From Bidens hawaiensis (Eukaryota; Streptophyta; Magnoliopsida; Asterales; Asteraceae): a stretch of DNA of 64,000 bases. Positions 34,689-45,030 of this stretch are shown here, in pieces. The DNA lies in NCBI GenBank assembly GCA_021521415.1, contig JAIQDT010004986.1, positions 157,071-221,070 on the forward strand, written 5' to 3'. The notes under the pieces were generated by a model. That model searched no databases, was not told where the DNA came from, and worked only from the letters and a program-made list of their open reading frames with translations. Position 1 is the first letter of the stretch. Every line of letters starts with the position of its first letter. A program made the position numbers and the translations under genes.

Positions 34689-35055
34689 GGGAAGGCACCT
34701 AGTTAGCTTAGCTTTCTATTTAGGGTCTAGTTGGCTAGTCTTGATCCTTGTTGTTTATGAATATTTTTTTGTTTTGATGCTGCTTTTTGTTTCTTATGCC
34801 CTTTTCTTAGTAGGTTACAGATTCCTTGTTTTTTTGGTAGTTTGTTATCTATGTATTGCTAAGTGTCTTTTGCTTGTAGGATGTATGTTTACTATGATTA
34901 CCTGTATGTAGCTTTATGAGCCGGGGGTCTCTCTGGAAGCAGCCTCTCTATTCTCTCGGATAGAGGAAAGACTTGCCTACATCCCACCCTCCCCTGACCC
35001 TACCGATAGCGTGCTATGCGGTGAGATATACATGGCTTGATTGATTGATTGATTG
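34689..35055 (+). other. LINE 3' untranslated region with (TTGA)n tail
   Basis: 34920-35035 reads GGGGGTCTCTCTGGAAGCAG..CCCACCCTCCCCTGACCC, resembling the conserved tails of plant RTE LINEs and of TS-type SINEs that borrow RTE machinery (from memory). It ends in TTGA repeats at 35037-35055, where RTE target-primed reverse transcription would start. Confidence 0.75.
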
Positions 35056-35072
35056 AAACAAGTATAAGGCTT

Positions 35073-36009
35073 GAGTATGACAGGTTATTACATTTCTACA
35101 ATCCTCACCGAGATTTTTTCTAGAGACTTACCCCTTTCAATTTGGCGTTTCTTTATGTTTATATCACATACTTTACTATACTTGTTTGTTTTAAGACCTA
35201 CCAATGCACCAATGCAATTAAGCACACAGTCTTTTAAGCTTACTTCTTGCTGGACTTGGAGTCAAGATAATCAATGTACTATAATTTTCTCTTTTTGCTT
35301 CAAAAACTCAAAATTTTGAGGAGCATAAAATAAAATAAAGATAATTTAATCGTTCCAGTTAACTTAAGTCTATAAATAAATGGTTGTTCTATCAATTCAA
35401 CAAGTGAATAATAGGACCAAGACATGCAAGCATGCTTCACAAACTTAAATAACCGACATAATTTTCAGCGAGAAAATAATCTAAAAACGCATAACGAACG
35501 CCCCTACTATTTTCCATTATCAGGTGAATGCCTAACCCAATCATTTACAAGTAAATGTCAGGACCAAACATATACAAGTACATGTCCTTCAAATGTAGAT
35601 AATTGACATAATTTTCAGCAAACGTATGCAAAAAATCTTTTTGTTTTTTCTCTATACATAATTAAAAACACAATATTTTTGTTTTTTTTCTCTTTTCTTA
35701 TAAACAAATAAATGTAACAATCTTTTTGGATTTTCGGATTTTTCTGTACAAACTGAAATCACAATCTTTTTGAATTTTCAAATTTTAAAATGTTTTTGGA
35801 TTTTTCAAAATATTTAAAATAATGACAAGAAAAACACAATATTTTTTATTTTTTTAAATTTCCAAATGTTTTTGATTTTTCTAAATTTTCAAATGCTTTT
35901 AGGTTTTATCTATACAAACGAAAAACACAATATTTTTGTATTTTCTAGTTTTTCACCCCCTAAAACCAAAATAAAATTTAAAAGAAAAAGAACAGAAAAA
36001 TAAAGATAA
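35073..36009. other. Element B spacer, second part, with imperfect repeats
   Basis: No gene seen. 35620-35950 holds four or five imperfect units with AAAAACACAATATTTTTG followed by T-rich and ATTTTCAAAT sequence, at about 80-90 bp spacing. Confidence 0.6.
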
Positions 36010-36217
36010 TCATCCTTTTTTAAGGATATCAGCGAGGGTCTTCAATCCATTTAAACCAGGCAGAAATTGAAAACGCGTTTTGTCAAAAGCTTTGGTAAAC
36101 AGATCGGCTTTTTGAAAGTCAGTATGTACTTTCTCAAGGTCAATCAACTTCTTCTCAGAGCAATCCCGTATGAAATGATATCGAATTTTGATATGCTTTG
36201 TTTTTGAATGTTGTACG
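36010..36217 (-). pseudogene. pol: Element B RNase H, C-terminal part
   Basis: HSKTKHIKIRYHFIRDCSEK and QKADLFTKAFDKTRFQFL are the end of copia RNase H. The upstream half lies at 44441-45015, the two halves being separated by element C. GTACG at 36213-36217 is C's duplication. Confidence 0.85.
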
Positions 36218-36751
36218 TGTTGGGTTTTAAACAAGTTTATCAAAGTCAAGTTAACCATATTTAACTAGAAAACGCAACGGAAGCTTATATCTTAATACTT
36301 GTTAAAGAACATACCATTATGTTAAAACTAAAACCCAATGAACAAGGATCAATATTACAAGAACAATATGCTCACAAAATGTAAATGTACCTCCTTATAC
36401 CTTATAGGAAGATGTAGGTTGTTGAAGGGGATGATGAATGAAAGGCAAGCCTCCAAAGAAGAAAACCTCAAGAGAGTGATACCCCAAGCCTTTTGCAACA
36501 ACACCAAGTTATTTGCTAGGATTCTTGAACACCAAAACAAGCTCACCAAGCTCTCCCAAAATGCCAAGGTTGGCCGTGAGTTTTAGGAGAGGGAAGGAGA
36601 GAGTTTTTGATTCAAAACTTGAATTCAAAATGGAGAGAGGAGTGATGCTTTGCATGTGTTGTGATTGGAGATGTATAAAGGAGATGTCAACACAAAAGGA
36701 CAAAATAATAAATGGACAAACCATCCACCCACATGGGGTGGCCGGTTTTGT

Positions 36752-36782
<31 letters not shown>

Positions 36783-37106
36783 GTTTTAACATTTAAATAT
36801 CTCCATCTCTTATTTTATAAAACTCATTTTTATAAAATGCACATACATTTATGTAATTATTTAACCAATTAAATAATTAATTTATATAAACAAATTATCC
36901 AGATAATTTATTTAAATCCTCAAGTGTGTTTGTTTAGAAAACCAATTTTCTAAACACGTAGTGTTCGGTATTCATTTAAATGATCAAATCATTAAAAGAA
37001 TACATTTGGTGTCGTCTAGCTTGTTATTGGGTATGACCCGACTTGGATCAAACACAGTTAGCCACATTAGTATAATTATGTGTCTCGGGCATACGTAATT
37101 CCAACA
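36218..37106 (-). repeat. Element C 3' LTR, 889 bp
   Basis: Identical by eye to the other LTR except for T-run length at 36754-36782. On the minus strand, TTTATACATC (about 36668-36679) may be the TATA element ahead of a CT-rich leader. Confidence 0.95.
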
Positions 37107-37120
37107 ATCTCCCACTTGCA
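37107..37120 (-). other. Element C polypurine tract
   Basis: On the minus strand TGCAAGTGGGAGAT directly precedes the 3' LTR. The same purine run (AAGTGGGAGAT) precedes element A's 3' LTR at 52158-52168. Confidence 0.85.
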
Positions 37121-37870
37121 CGAGATACATAGAAAATTAATGCAAGTGGTGAATACCGCCTAACAACAGTTCACCACCCCTAATGTGTTTGACGAAGTGC
37201 CATTCAATAACATCATCCCTTCAAGTCCCTTACTTGATATGATTTAGGTGAATCTATCATTATATCCCTTTGTTACTAGATGTCATGTTGAATCTAAGAG
37301 ACATAGGTGATCATTCTCTTTACAATTCAACTTTATCAGGCCTTAGACATCTAAACTCTCAACACATAAGAGGAACAAATTCCGTCTTGACTGTATACGC
37401 CTCTCACTATCACTTTATACTCCACCTGAGCTCATCCTTATGTACCATCTTTTACGAATAGCGAAGGGGAGAGTCAAAGTGTAATACTTGGTGAAAATCA
37501 AGACCCAATATACATCTCAGGTCTAAGGATAATATGAAATTCTCCTTTACTCAAAATTACTAATGATCAAGTCAATCGACTCCATGTAGTAATATTGAGA
37601 GCGGGTCAGTCCAATATTTGTATCCCACAAATATCTATGAACCTTGGCAGCAAACCTATGCTCCATATTCATTCCTTATGAATATCCACCAATCCTAGTT
37701 CATAATAGTCTTGCTTCATATTTGTTCCCACAAATGTGATCGACTACGGACTTTTAGAATAAGATAACTTATTCATGGATTAAACATGCAAAATTAGAAT
37801 TTAACTCAAGATTCCATAATCATATAAAAGTTAAATTACAAAAGTCTTTTAAACGTAAATACAAAATAGA
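37121..37870 (-). other. Element C 3' untranslated region
   Basis: 750 bp between stop codon and polypurine tract, non-coding, matched in element A by 24894-25091 plus 51612-52157. Confidence 0.8.
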
Positions 37871-40800
37871 TCAAATCCAATTACTAGAATATCGAAGTCC
37901 TAAGCCACTCGCATGACGCTCATGTTTCGGTCTTTCTAGGAGCTTCGTGAATGGATCCGCAAGATTTTGATCAGTTCCAACTTTGCGAATACATATCTTT
38001 CCCTTTTCAACTTCATCCCTTATGTAGTTGAATCTCCGCTCTATGTGCCTTGTCTTTTGGTGTGAACGAGGTTCCTTGATTTGTGCAATCGCACCCTCGT
38101 TGTCACAAAAGATTTCTAGGGGGTCTTGAATGGAAGAGACCACCCCTAGATCAGTAATGAATTTCTTCAACCATGCAGCTTCCTGAGCTGCTAATGAAGC
38201 GGCGATGTATTCTGATTCTGTAGTGGACAATGCTACCACTTCCTGTTTTGAGCTCTTCCAAGAGACAGCTCCTCCATTAAGAGTGAACACATACCCAGAC
38301 TGTGATCGAGAATCATCTCGATCAGTTTGGAAGCTCGCATCCGTGTAACCTTTTATAGCGAGTTCCTCCTCACCAGATCCATATATCAGAAACATATCCT
38401 TAGTCCTCCTAAGGTATTTCAATATGTTCTTAACAGCCATCCAATGACTGTCTCCTGGATTCTGTTGGTATCTGCTTGTCATGCTCAAAGCGCATGACAC
38501 ATCCGGTCTAGTACATATCATCGCATACATGATGGATCCTATAGCAGAAGCATATGGGATTTGTTTCATCATGTCTTGCTCACCCTTTGAGCTTGGACAT
38601 TGAGCTGAACTCAATATGGTCCCTCTTTGAATAGGTACAAAACCTTTCTTGGAGTTTTCCATCTTGAACCTTTTCAAGATTTTATCAATGTATGTACTTT
38701 GGTTCAAACCTATCAAGCGCCTTGACCTATCCCTATAGATCTTTATTCCCAAAATATAGGCAGCTTCACCAAGATCCTTGATGGAAAATCTACTTCCAAG
38801 CCAAGCCTTAACGCTTTCCATGGTTGGAATGTCATTTCCAAATAGTAGAATGTCATCGACATACAATACTAAGAAGGTAATTATACTCCCACTAGCCTTT
38901 TTATACACACAAGCCTCATCAGCGTTCTTGATGAACCCAAAATTTTTGATTTCTTCATCAAAACGATGATTCCAAGTTCTAGATGCTTGTTTCAATCCAT
39001 AGATTGATTTCTTTAACTTGCATACCTTTTTAGGATGTTTCGGATCGACAAAACCCTCAGGCTGAACCATATAGACATCTTCCTCAAGATATCCATTTAG
39101 GAAAGCGGTCTTGACATCCATTTGCCAAATTTCATAATCATAATGTGCGGCTATGGCAAATAATATCCTAATAGACTTTAGCATTGCCACAGGCGAAAAA
39201 GTTTCATCATAATCAACCCCTTGAGTTTGAGTGAAACCTTTAGCTACAAGTCTTGCTTTATAAGTATCCAAGTTTCCATGCATATCCGTTTTTCTTTTGA
39301 AAACCCACTTACTTCCAACAGCTTTGGAGTTGAGTGGTGGTTCAACCAATTCCCAAACTTGGTTGTCATACATGGATTGCATCTCAACGTTCATGGCTTC
39401 AAGCCATTTGTCACAATCATTCTTGGACATTGCATCACGGTATGTGGTTGGTTCATCCGAATCTACCACGTAGCAACCTTCTACAAAAAATCCATATTTT
39501 TCAGGTGGATTGCTAATTCTACCAGATCTGCGAACGTTTTGTGTGTTTTGATCAACCACTTGATCACTTTCAACAACCTCTTGTTGAGTGCTAGTATCAA
39601 CCAATTGTGTATCATCTTGTGATTCTTGATCCTCATCAAATTTCACTGTTCTACTATTAGTTCCTTCCTCAAGGAACTTAGTTTCCAAGAACTTACCCTT
39701 TCGAGCAATAATAACATTTTGCTCACTAGGATCGTAAAAGTAATATCCTAAATCATCTTTAGGATAACCTATAAAGATACACTTAGTGGATCGGACTTCT
39801 AATTTGTTTGGGGTGTATTGCTTTACATAAGCTTCACAACCCCAAACTTTTAAGAATGATAGCGATGGAGCCTTTCCATGCCATACTTCAAAAGGTGTCT
39901 TCTCCACTTTCTTGGTTGGAGCCATATTCAATATGCGAACAGCGGAAAGTAAAGCATAGCCCCAAAATGATAGAGGTAAAGTGCTTCTAGCCATCATCGA
40001 TCGAACCATATCTAATAGGGTACGATTTCTCCTTTCAGACACACCATTATGTTGTGGTGTTCCAGGTGGAGTAAGTTGTGAAATAATTCCACAACTCTTA
40101 AGATGATCTTGAAAAACACTACTTAGGTATTCACCTCCTCTATCACTACGAAGTACTTTGATTGTGGTTTTGAGTTGTCTTTCTACTTCAGCTTTGAAGT
40201 CTTTGAACATTTCAAAAGCTTCATCTTTGTGTTTCATTAAGTACACATAACCATATCGACTATAATCGTCAATAAAGGTAATGAAGTATCTTTCACCATT
40301 CCTAGTCATTGGTCTAAAAGGACCACATACATCCGAATGTATGATACCCAATAATTCTTTTGACCTTTCAAAAGTTTTATTAAAGGGTTGCTTTGTCATT
40401 TTGCCTTGTAAACAAGATTCACATACATCAAATGAATCAAACTCATTGGTTTCTAGAATACCACTCTTGCGAAGAGTTTGCATGCGATTCTTGCTTATAT
40501 GTCCAAGGCGACAATGCCAAAGATAGGGATCACCCAAGTCCTTCTTGAGTTTCTTGGTGTTGACATTATACATTGAACTACTATGTGACATACCACTTTG
40601 ATCTATTTCATATATACCATTCATGGGTATAGCTTTAAAATAAAATATGCCATTCATCAAAACATGAATATCATAATCAATAAACTTAAGATCAAAGCCA
40701 CATTGTTTTAAAAGGGACACGGAAATAATGTTTCTCCTTAACTTAGGAGCATACAAAACATTTTTCAAAATTACTTCCAAACCACTTGGAAGCTTTAACA

Positions 40801-41881
40801 TGTAGTCTCCTTGAGCTTGGACTTCAACTCTTGCTCCATTGCCCATAAAGAGACTAATGTCCCCTTTGTTGAGTTGCTTACTTCTTTTGAACCCCTGCAA
40901 CAAATTGCAAATGTGAGTTCCACATCCGGTATCAAGTACCCATGTATTTGAAGAAATAACATTTAGTTCAACATATATAGTAAAGATAATACCTGAGGTT
41001 TGCTCCGCATCCCTCTTATCTTTTAACGCTTTGAGATAGGTCGGACAATTTCTTTTCCAATGACCTATCTCTCCACACTCAAAGCATGGATCTTGCGTCG
41101 CAACCTTTTGCTTCTTTTCCTTCGGTTTGTAGGGCGTGATGGCTTTCCTCTTTCCCTTTCCTTGGACGTGGCCCTTGCCCTTAGCAACACTTGCTTTGGG
41201 GTTGGAGTTATGTCCCCTTTTGCCTTCATTGATTGTTAGAACGGGTAAAACCCTTTTACCCATTCCCGCTTCGGCCGTTCTTAGCATTGCGTGAAGCTCA
41301 CCAATGCTTTTGTCCCACCCGTTCATGTTATAGTTCATGACAAAGGTTTCAAACCTTTTGGTCAAAGAGTTGAGGATCAAATCCGTAGCCAACTCATTAG
41401 AGACGGGACAATTCAACCTACGAAGCTTTTCAATGTAGCTTTTCATCTTTAGGACATAAGATGAGACGCTTTGGGTTTCCTCCATACGACATGCATGAAA
41501 CGCTCGAACCGTTTCGAAACGTTCCGCTCTAGCTTGTTGAAGGAACATTTCCTTCAATTGAGTTATCATGTCGTATGCCCCATGATGCTCGAAATCCTTT
41601 TGGATTTCGGGAATCATAGTTCCCAACATGAGGCAAGAGGCTTGCACCGAATCTTTGGTGTACTTAACCCAATCGTAATAAGCCTCCTCATCTTCCACGT
41701 TAGGCTCGTCGGGAATGGGATCGTCTAAGACATATGATATCTCTTCTTGCTTGAGAACTATTCTCAAGTTGCGATACCAATCCATAAAGTTATTATGGTT
41801 TAGACGATCCTTTTCAAGGATGGTTCTTAAGGATAGGTTACGGGTGTTATGGGTAGAGGTGTTTGCATTGTTAGCGGCCAT
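37871..41881 (-). CDS. gag-pol: Element C Gag-Pol polyprotein, 1,336 residues, intact
   Basis: One frame from MAANNANTSTHN to RYSSNWI and stop. Gag core about residues 16-210; basic linker 221-262; CCHC knuckle CFECGEIGHWKRNC at 266-279; aspartic protease motif VLDTGCGTHICN with D317. Integrase zinc domain H456, H461, C487, C490; core D517, D580 and E616, giving the family D,D-35-E spacing. RT from about 825, with YGLKQASRTWN and catalytic YVDD at 1007-1010. RNase H with GYTDASFQTD, STTESEYIAAS and FCDNEGAIAQ. The frame starts directly after the long leader, and the matching start occurs in element A. Gag and Pol share one frame with no stop or shift, so processing depends on the protease, and how Gag excess is made is not visible. 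Lineage within copia not assigned. Confidence 0.95.
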   Translation of the reverse strand: MAANNANTSTHNTRNLSLRTILEKDRLNHNNFMDWYRNLRIVLKQEEISYVLDDPIPDEPNVEDEEAYYDWVKYTKDSVQASCLMLGTMIPEIQKDFEHHGAYDMITQLKEMFLQQARAERFETVRAFHACRMEETQSVSSYVLKMKSYIEKLRRLNCPVSNELATDLILNSLTKRFETFVMNYNMNGWDKSIGELHAMLRTAEAGMGKRVLPVLTINEGKRGHNSNPKASVAKGKGHVQGKGKRKAITPYKPKEKKQKVATQDPCFECGEIGHWKRNCPTYLKALKDKRDAEQTSGIIFTIYVELNVISSNTWVLDTGCGTHICNLLQGFKRSKQLNKGDISLFMGNGARVEVQAQGDYMLKLPSGLEVILKNVLYAPKLRRNIISVSLLKQCGFDLKFIDYDIHVLMNGIFYFKAIPMNGIYEIDQSGMSHSSSMYNVNTKKLKKDLGDPYLWHCRLGHISKNRMQTLRKSGILETNEFDSFDVCESCLQGKMTKQPFNKTFERSKELLGIIHSDVCGPFRPMTRNGERYFITFIDDYSRYGYVYLMKHKDEAFEMFKDFKAEVERQLKTTIKVLRSDRGGEYLSSVFQDHLKSCGIISQLTPPGTPQHNGVSERRNRTLLDMVRSMMARSTLPLSFWGYALLSAVRILNMAPTKKVEKTPFEVWHGKAPSLSFLKVWGCEAYVKQYTPNKLEVRSTKCIFIGYPKDDLGYYFYDPSEQNVIIARKGKFLETKFLEEGTNSRTVKFDEDQESQDDTQLVDTSTQQEVVESDQVVDQNTQNVRRSGRISNPPEKYGFFVEGCYVVDSDEPTTYRDAMSKNDCDKWLEAMNVEMQSMYDNQVWELVEPPLNSKAVGSKWVFKRKTDMHGNLDTYKARLVAKGFTQTQGVDYDETFSPVAMLKSIRILFAIAAHYDYEIWQMDVKTAFLNGYLEEDVYMVQPEGFVDPKHPKKVCKLKKSIYGLKQASRTWNHRFDEEIKNFGFIKNADEACVYKKASGSIITFLVLYVDDILLFGNDIPTMESVKAWLGSRFSIKDLGEAAYILGIKIYRDRSRRLIGLNQSTYIDKILKRFKMENSKKGFVPIQRGTILSSAQCPSSKGEQDMMKQIPYASAIGSIMYAMICTRPDVSCALSMTSRYQQNPGDSHWMAVKNILKYLRRTKDMFLIYGSGEEELAIKGYTDASFQTDRDDSRSQSGYVFTLNGGAVSWKSSKQEVVALSTTESEYIAASLAAQEAAWLKKFITDLGVVSSIQDPLEIFCDNEGAIAQIKEPRSHQKTRHIERRFNYIRDEVEKGKICIRKVGTDQNLADPFTKLLERPKHERHASGLGLRYSSNWI

Positions 41882-43529
41882 CTACAAAATTTAACAAAGT
41901 TTTATTTTAGTATTATAAACAATTTAATTATTAATACCCTTTTATTCCAAATTTTAAAATAATAATTAAATTCTAGAATCCAACGATAAATCAAATTTTG
42001 GTTAGGTGACCTTTATCCCGTTATTTGATTTAACAAGGTAGTCAACCTTGACAATTGCAACCCTTTGCAACTTCTAGAGGTATGGGACCATTCGAAATCC
42101 TTATTTCGTGTTGGCATGTTTATCCCATCAACACCATTGGACCCCATGCTTAGGTGACCTTTATCACATGGTTTCCAATTCAAGTCGTCCTACTTGTATA
42201 AACATGTAAGATTAACATACAAGTGGTTAGGTGACCTTTATCCCACAATTATGTTAATATTACCTTAAGTATATTAGTTTGCTCTAAAATGGTTAGGTGA
42301 CCTTTATCCCATTTAAAGTTTCCTAATACGTTAAGTGTCTTACAAAAGGATGGTGTTAGACTTGTTTCCTTGGTAATTATGAAAAAGGGATTTTTAAGTT
42401 TTCCAATATTCTAGTTTGAAAAACATTATGCCATATCCTAACATGCATTTAGTAATATGGCGATTTTGAAAACCAATTTTCAAGGTTCTAGTTATAATAA
42501 AACCAATTTTATTATATGTGAGTAATCGCTTAGTTTTAATAAACCCATTTTATTAACTAATTGACGCGATATTACCAAATATATATTAGAACCCGTTTTA
42601 TGCTAGTTGTCGTTCCTATGTGACGGTTTGGATATCCTAATATCTATCAACCACACATTACATAAAGTAAAACAAACAACCAAGCATACATGCAAAATAT
42701 AGTCATAACCGAGAACCGCTAAGTTTGACCATACTTGTTAGCCGAAACAAGTATAGGTCATAAGTCTCACCTAAGGGACAAAACATGACACAAGGATGGA
42801 ATGTTGACTCCCACTTGACCTTGCATCCAAATGCTTCAAGTATCCTTTCCAAGTTGTTTGTGTTCTTGTTGGGCTTGTAAATGGGCTCCAAACTTCCAAA
42901 AGTCTTCTTGGGCCCAAGAGTGAAATTTATGGGCTTAATGGGCTTGAATCCCATGATGGGCCGGTGAGGCCCAACAAGCCCAAAATTTGGTCCAAGGCCC
43001 AAATCCACCAATTCTTGCATCTTCAATTTTTACAAAATGTATCCTAATACATATTTTTCTAAAACAAAGAAAATGCAACTAATCTATTTATTACATACCA
43101 ACTTATGAATAAATAAATTACACAAGCCTAAAATATGAATTATTACAACCATATTGAATAATAAATATAACCAACATACACATAACAACAATCAACACAT
43201 CCAAGGTCTCGGTTTCGGTTATGACACATCCAAACATACCAAATGTTCTAAGCATGCAACCTAAGCAACCAATGCCTAAATACATCAAAAAAAAGGCAGC
43301 CCCCCCCCCCAAAGGAGGCTACGGCTCAACCCCCCCCCCCCCCCCCAAAATTTTGCAATTTTGATATTTTCAACATCCAAATGTTAGTAATGGTTTCCTA
43401 AGATCTTTGCATGCATGTCAAGATCTTACAAAACCATGAGGGGTAAAATCCACCAAAATTTCGGACCCCTTTTCACCCATGAAAAAACCGAAATCTATGA
43501 ACATGCAAGGAGCATAAGTCCTTGTAACC
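41882..43529 (-). other. Element C untranslated leader, 1.65 kb
   Basis: No credible coding. Four copies of GGTTAGGTGACCTTTATCCC or close variants occur at about 41999, 42149, 42225 and 42291, matching the repeated motif in element A's leader. C-runs at 43300-43310 and 43330-43346 are G-runs of 11 and 17 in the element RNA. Confidence 0.75.
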
Positions 43530-43544
43530 GGCTCTTGATGCCAT
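43530..43544 (-). other. Element C primer-binding site
   Basis: On the minus strand ATGGCATCAAGAGCC directly follows the 5' LTR, identical to element A's site. It is a variant of the iMet complement. Confidence 0.85.
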
Positions 43545-44078
43545 TGTTGGGTTTTAAACAAGTTTATCAAAGTCAAGTTAACCATATTTAACTAGAAAAC
43601 GCAACGGAAGCTTATATCTTAATACTTGTTAAAGAACATACCATTATGTTAAAACTAAAACCCAATGAACAAGGATCAATATTACAAGAACAATATGCTC
43701 ACAAAATGTAAATGTACCTCCTTATACCTTATAGGAAGATGTAGGTTGTTGAAGGGGATGATGAATGAAAGGCAAGCCTCCAAAGAAGAAAACCTCAAGA
43801 GAGTGATACCCCAAGCCTTTTGCAACAACACCAAGTTATTTGCTAGGATTCTTGAACACCAAAACAAGCTCACCAAGCTCTCCCAAAATGCCAAGGTTGG
43901 CCGTGAGTTTTAGGAGAGGGAAGGAGAGAGTTTTTGATTCAAAACTTGAATTCAAAATGGAGAGAGGAGTGATGCTTTGCATGTGTTGTGATTGGAGATG
44001 TATAAAGGAGATGTCAACACAAAAGGACAAAATAATAAATGGACAAACCATCCACCCACATGGGGTGGCCGGTTTTGT

Positions 44079-44112
<34 letters not shown>

Positions 44113-44435
44113 TTTTAACATTTAAATATCTCCATCTCTTATTTTATAAAACTCATTTTTATAAAATGCACATACATTTATGTAATTATTTAACCAATTA
44201 AATAATTAATTTATATAAACAAATTATCCAGATAATTTATTTAAATCCTCAAGTGTGTTTGTTTAGAAAACCAATTTTCTAAACACGTAGTGTTCGGTAT
44301 TCATTTAAATGATCAAATCATTAAAAGAATACATTTGGTGTCGTCTAGCTTGTTATTGGGTATGACCCGACTTGGATCAAACACAGTTAGCCACATTAGT
44401 ATAATTATGTGTCTCGGGCATACGTAATTCCAACA
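43545..44435 (-). repeat. Element C 5' LTR, 891 bp
   Basis: Matches 36218-37106 throughout, with two extra T in the run at 44081-44111. On the minus strand this copy drives transcription. Confidence 0.95.
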
Positions 44436-44440
44436 GTACG

Positions 44441-45015
44441 GGATTCTTTGTGATAGAAATTGCAGCAGAATTATCAATCAAAATAGGAGTTGTAAGAAAC
44501 TTCAAACCGTAGTCGCGAAGATGTTGTTGTATCCACAAAACCTGGGAATAGCAACTCGAGGCTGCAACATACTCAGCTTCGGCGGTTGAAGTGGAGACCG
44601 TTGTCTGCTTCTTACACTGCCAGGAAACAAGCCGGTTTCCTAAAAATTGACATCCTGCAGTCGTTGATTTGAAGTTGATCTTGCAACCTTCATAGTCCGA
44701 GTCTGAATAAGCAGTAAGATCAAAAGTATCATCCTTGGGGTACCACAACCCGATGTCTGGATTTCCCCTCAAATACTGAAGTATTCTCTTAACCACAGCT
44801 AGGTGAGTTACTCGTGGACTTGCTTGAAACCTAGCACAAAGACAAACAACAAACATAATGTCGGGATGAGAATCCGTTAGATACATTAAAGAACCGATCA
44901 TGGCACGATAGAGGGTAAGATCAACGGTATCCTCCAATTCATCCGGTGATAAATTGTGACCCACGGGAATAGGAGTAGAAGGGATTTTTCCGGCAAATAT
45001 CTTGAATCGGCTCAA
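44441..45015 (-). pseudogene. pol: Element B RNase H, N-terminal part
   Basis: VDLTLYRAMIGSLMYLTDSH, AYSDSDYEGCKINFKSTTAG, STSTAEAEYVAASSCYSQVL and IDNSAAISITKNPV are copia RNase H blocks. The frame runs into element C at 44440 and resumes at 36217. The segment upstream, where RT should continue after LGLQVH, is short of the usual length, indicating a small deletion and a stop near 45028. Confidence 0.85.
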
Positions 45016-45030
45016 GACATCGTTCGCAGA

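Larger units (their letters stand above)
30872..35055 (+). mobile_element. RTE-clade LINE, 4.2 kb
   Basis: Flanked by the 17 bp duplication AAACAAGTATAAGGCTT (30855-30871 and 35056-35072). It encodes an apurinic-type endonuclease followed by RT with no ORF1 and no RNase H, and ends in tetranucleotide repeats (TTGA)n rather than poly(A). All are RTE traits. It seems full-length at the 5' end (a 965 bp leader), but the ORF has one frame change and three stops. It lies in the spacer of element B in opposite orientation. Confidence 0.9.
36218..44435 (-). mobile_element. Element C: intact, young Ty1/copia element, 8.2 kb
   Basis: LTRs 36218-37106 and 43545-44435 begin TGTTGG and end CCAACA, flanked by GTACG (36213-36217 and 44436-44440). 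By eye they differ only in a T-run of 29 versus 31. Primer site (43530-43544) and polypurine tract (37107-37120) fit minus orientation. A single 1,336-codon Gag-Pol frame is open with all catalytic motifs. It was inserted in the RNase H region of element B and is the youngest large element here. Confidence 0.95.

Noticed and set aside
36338..36872. Identical frames repeated at 36338-36872 and 43665-44201
   Set aside because: These are the two LTRs of element C. No protein is expected from them.
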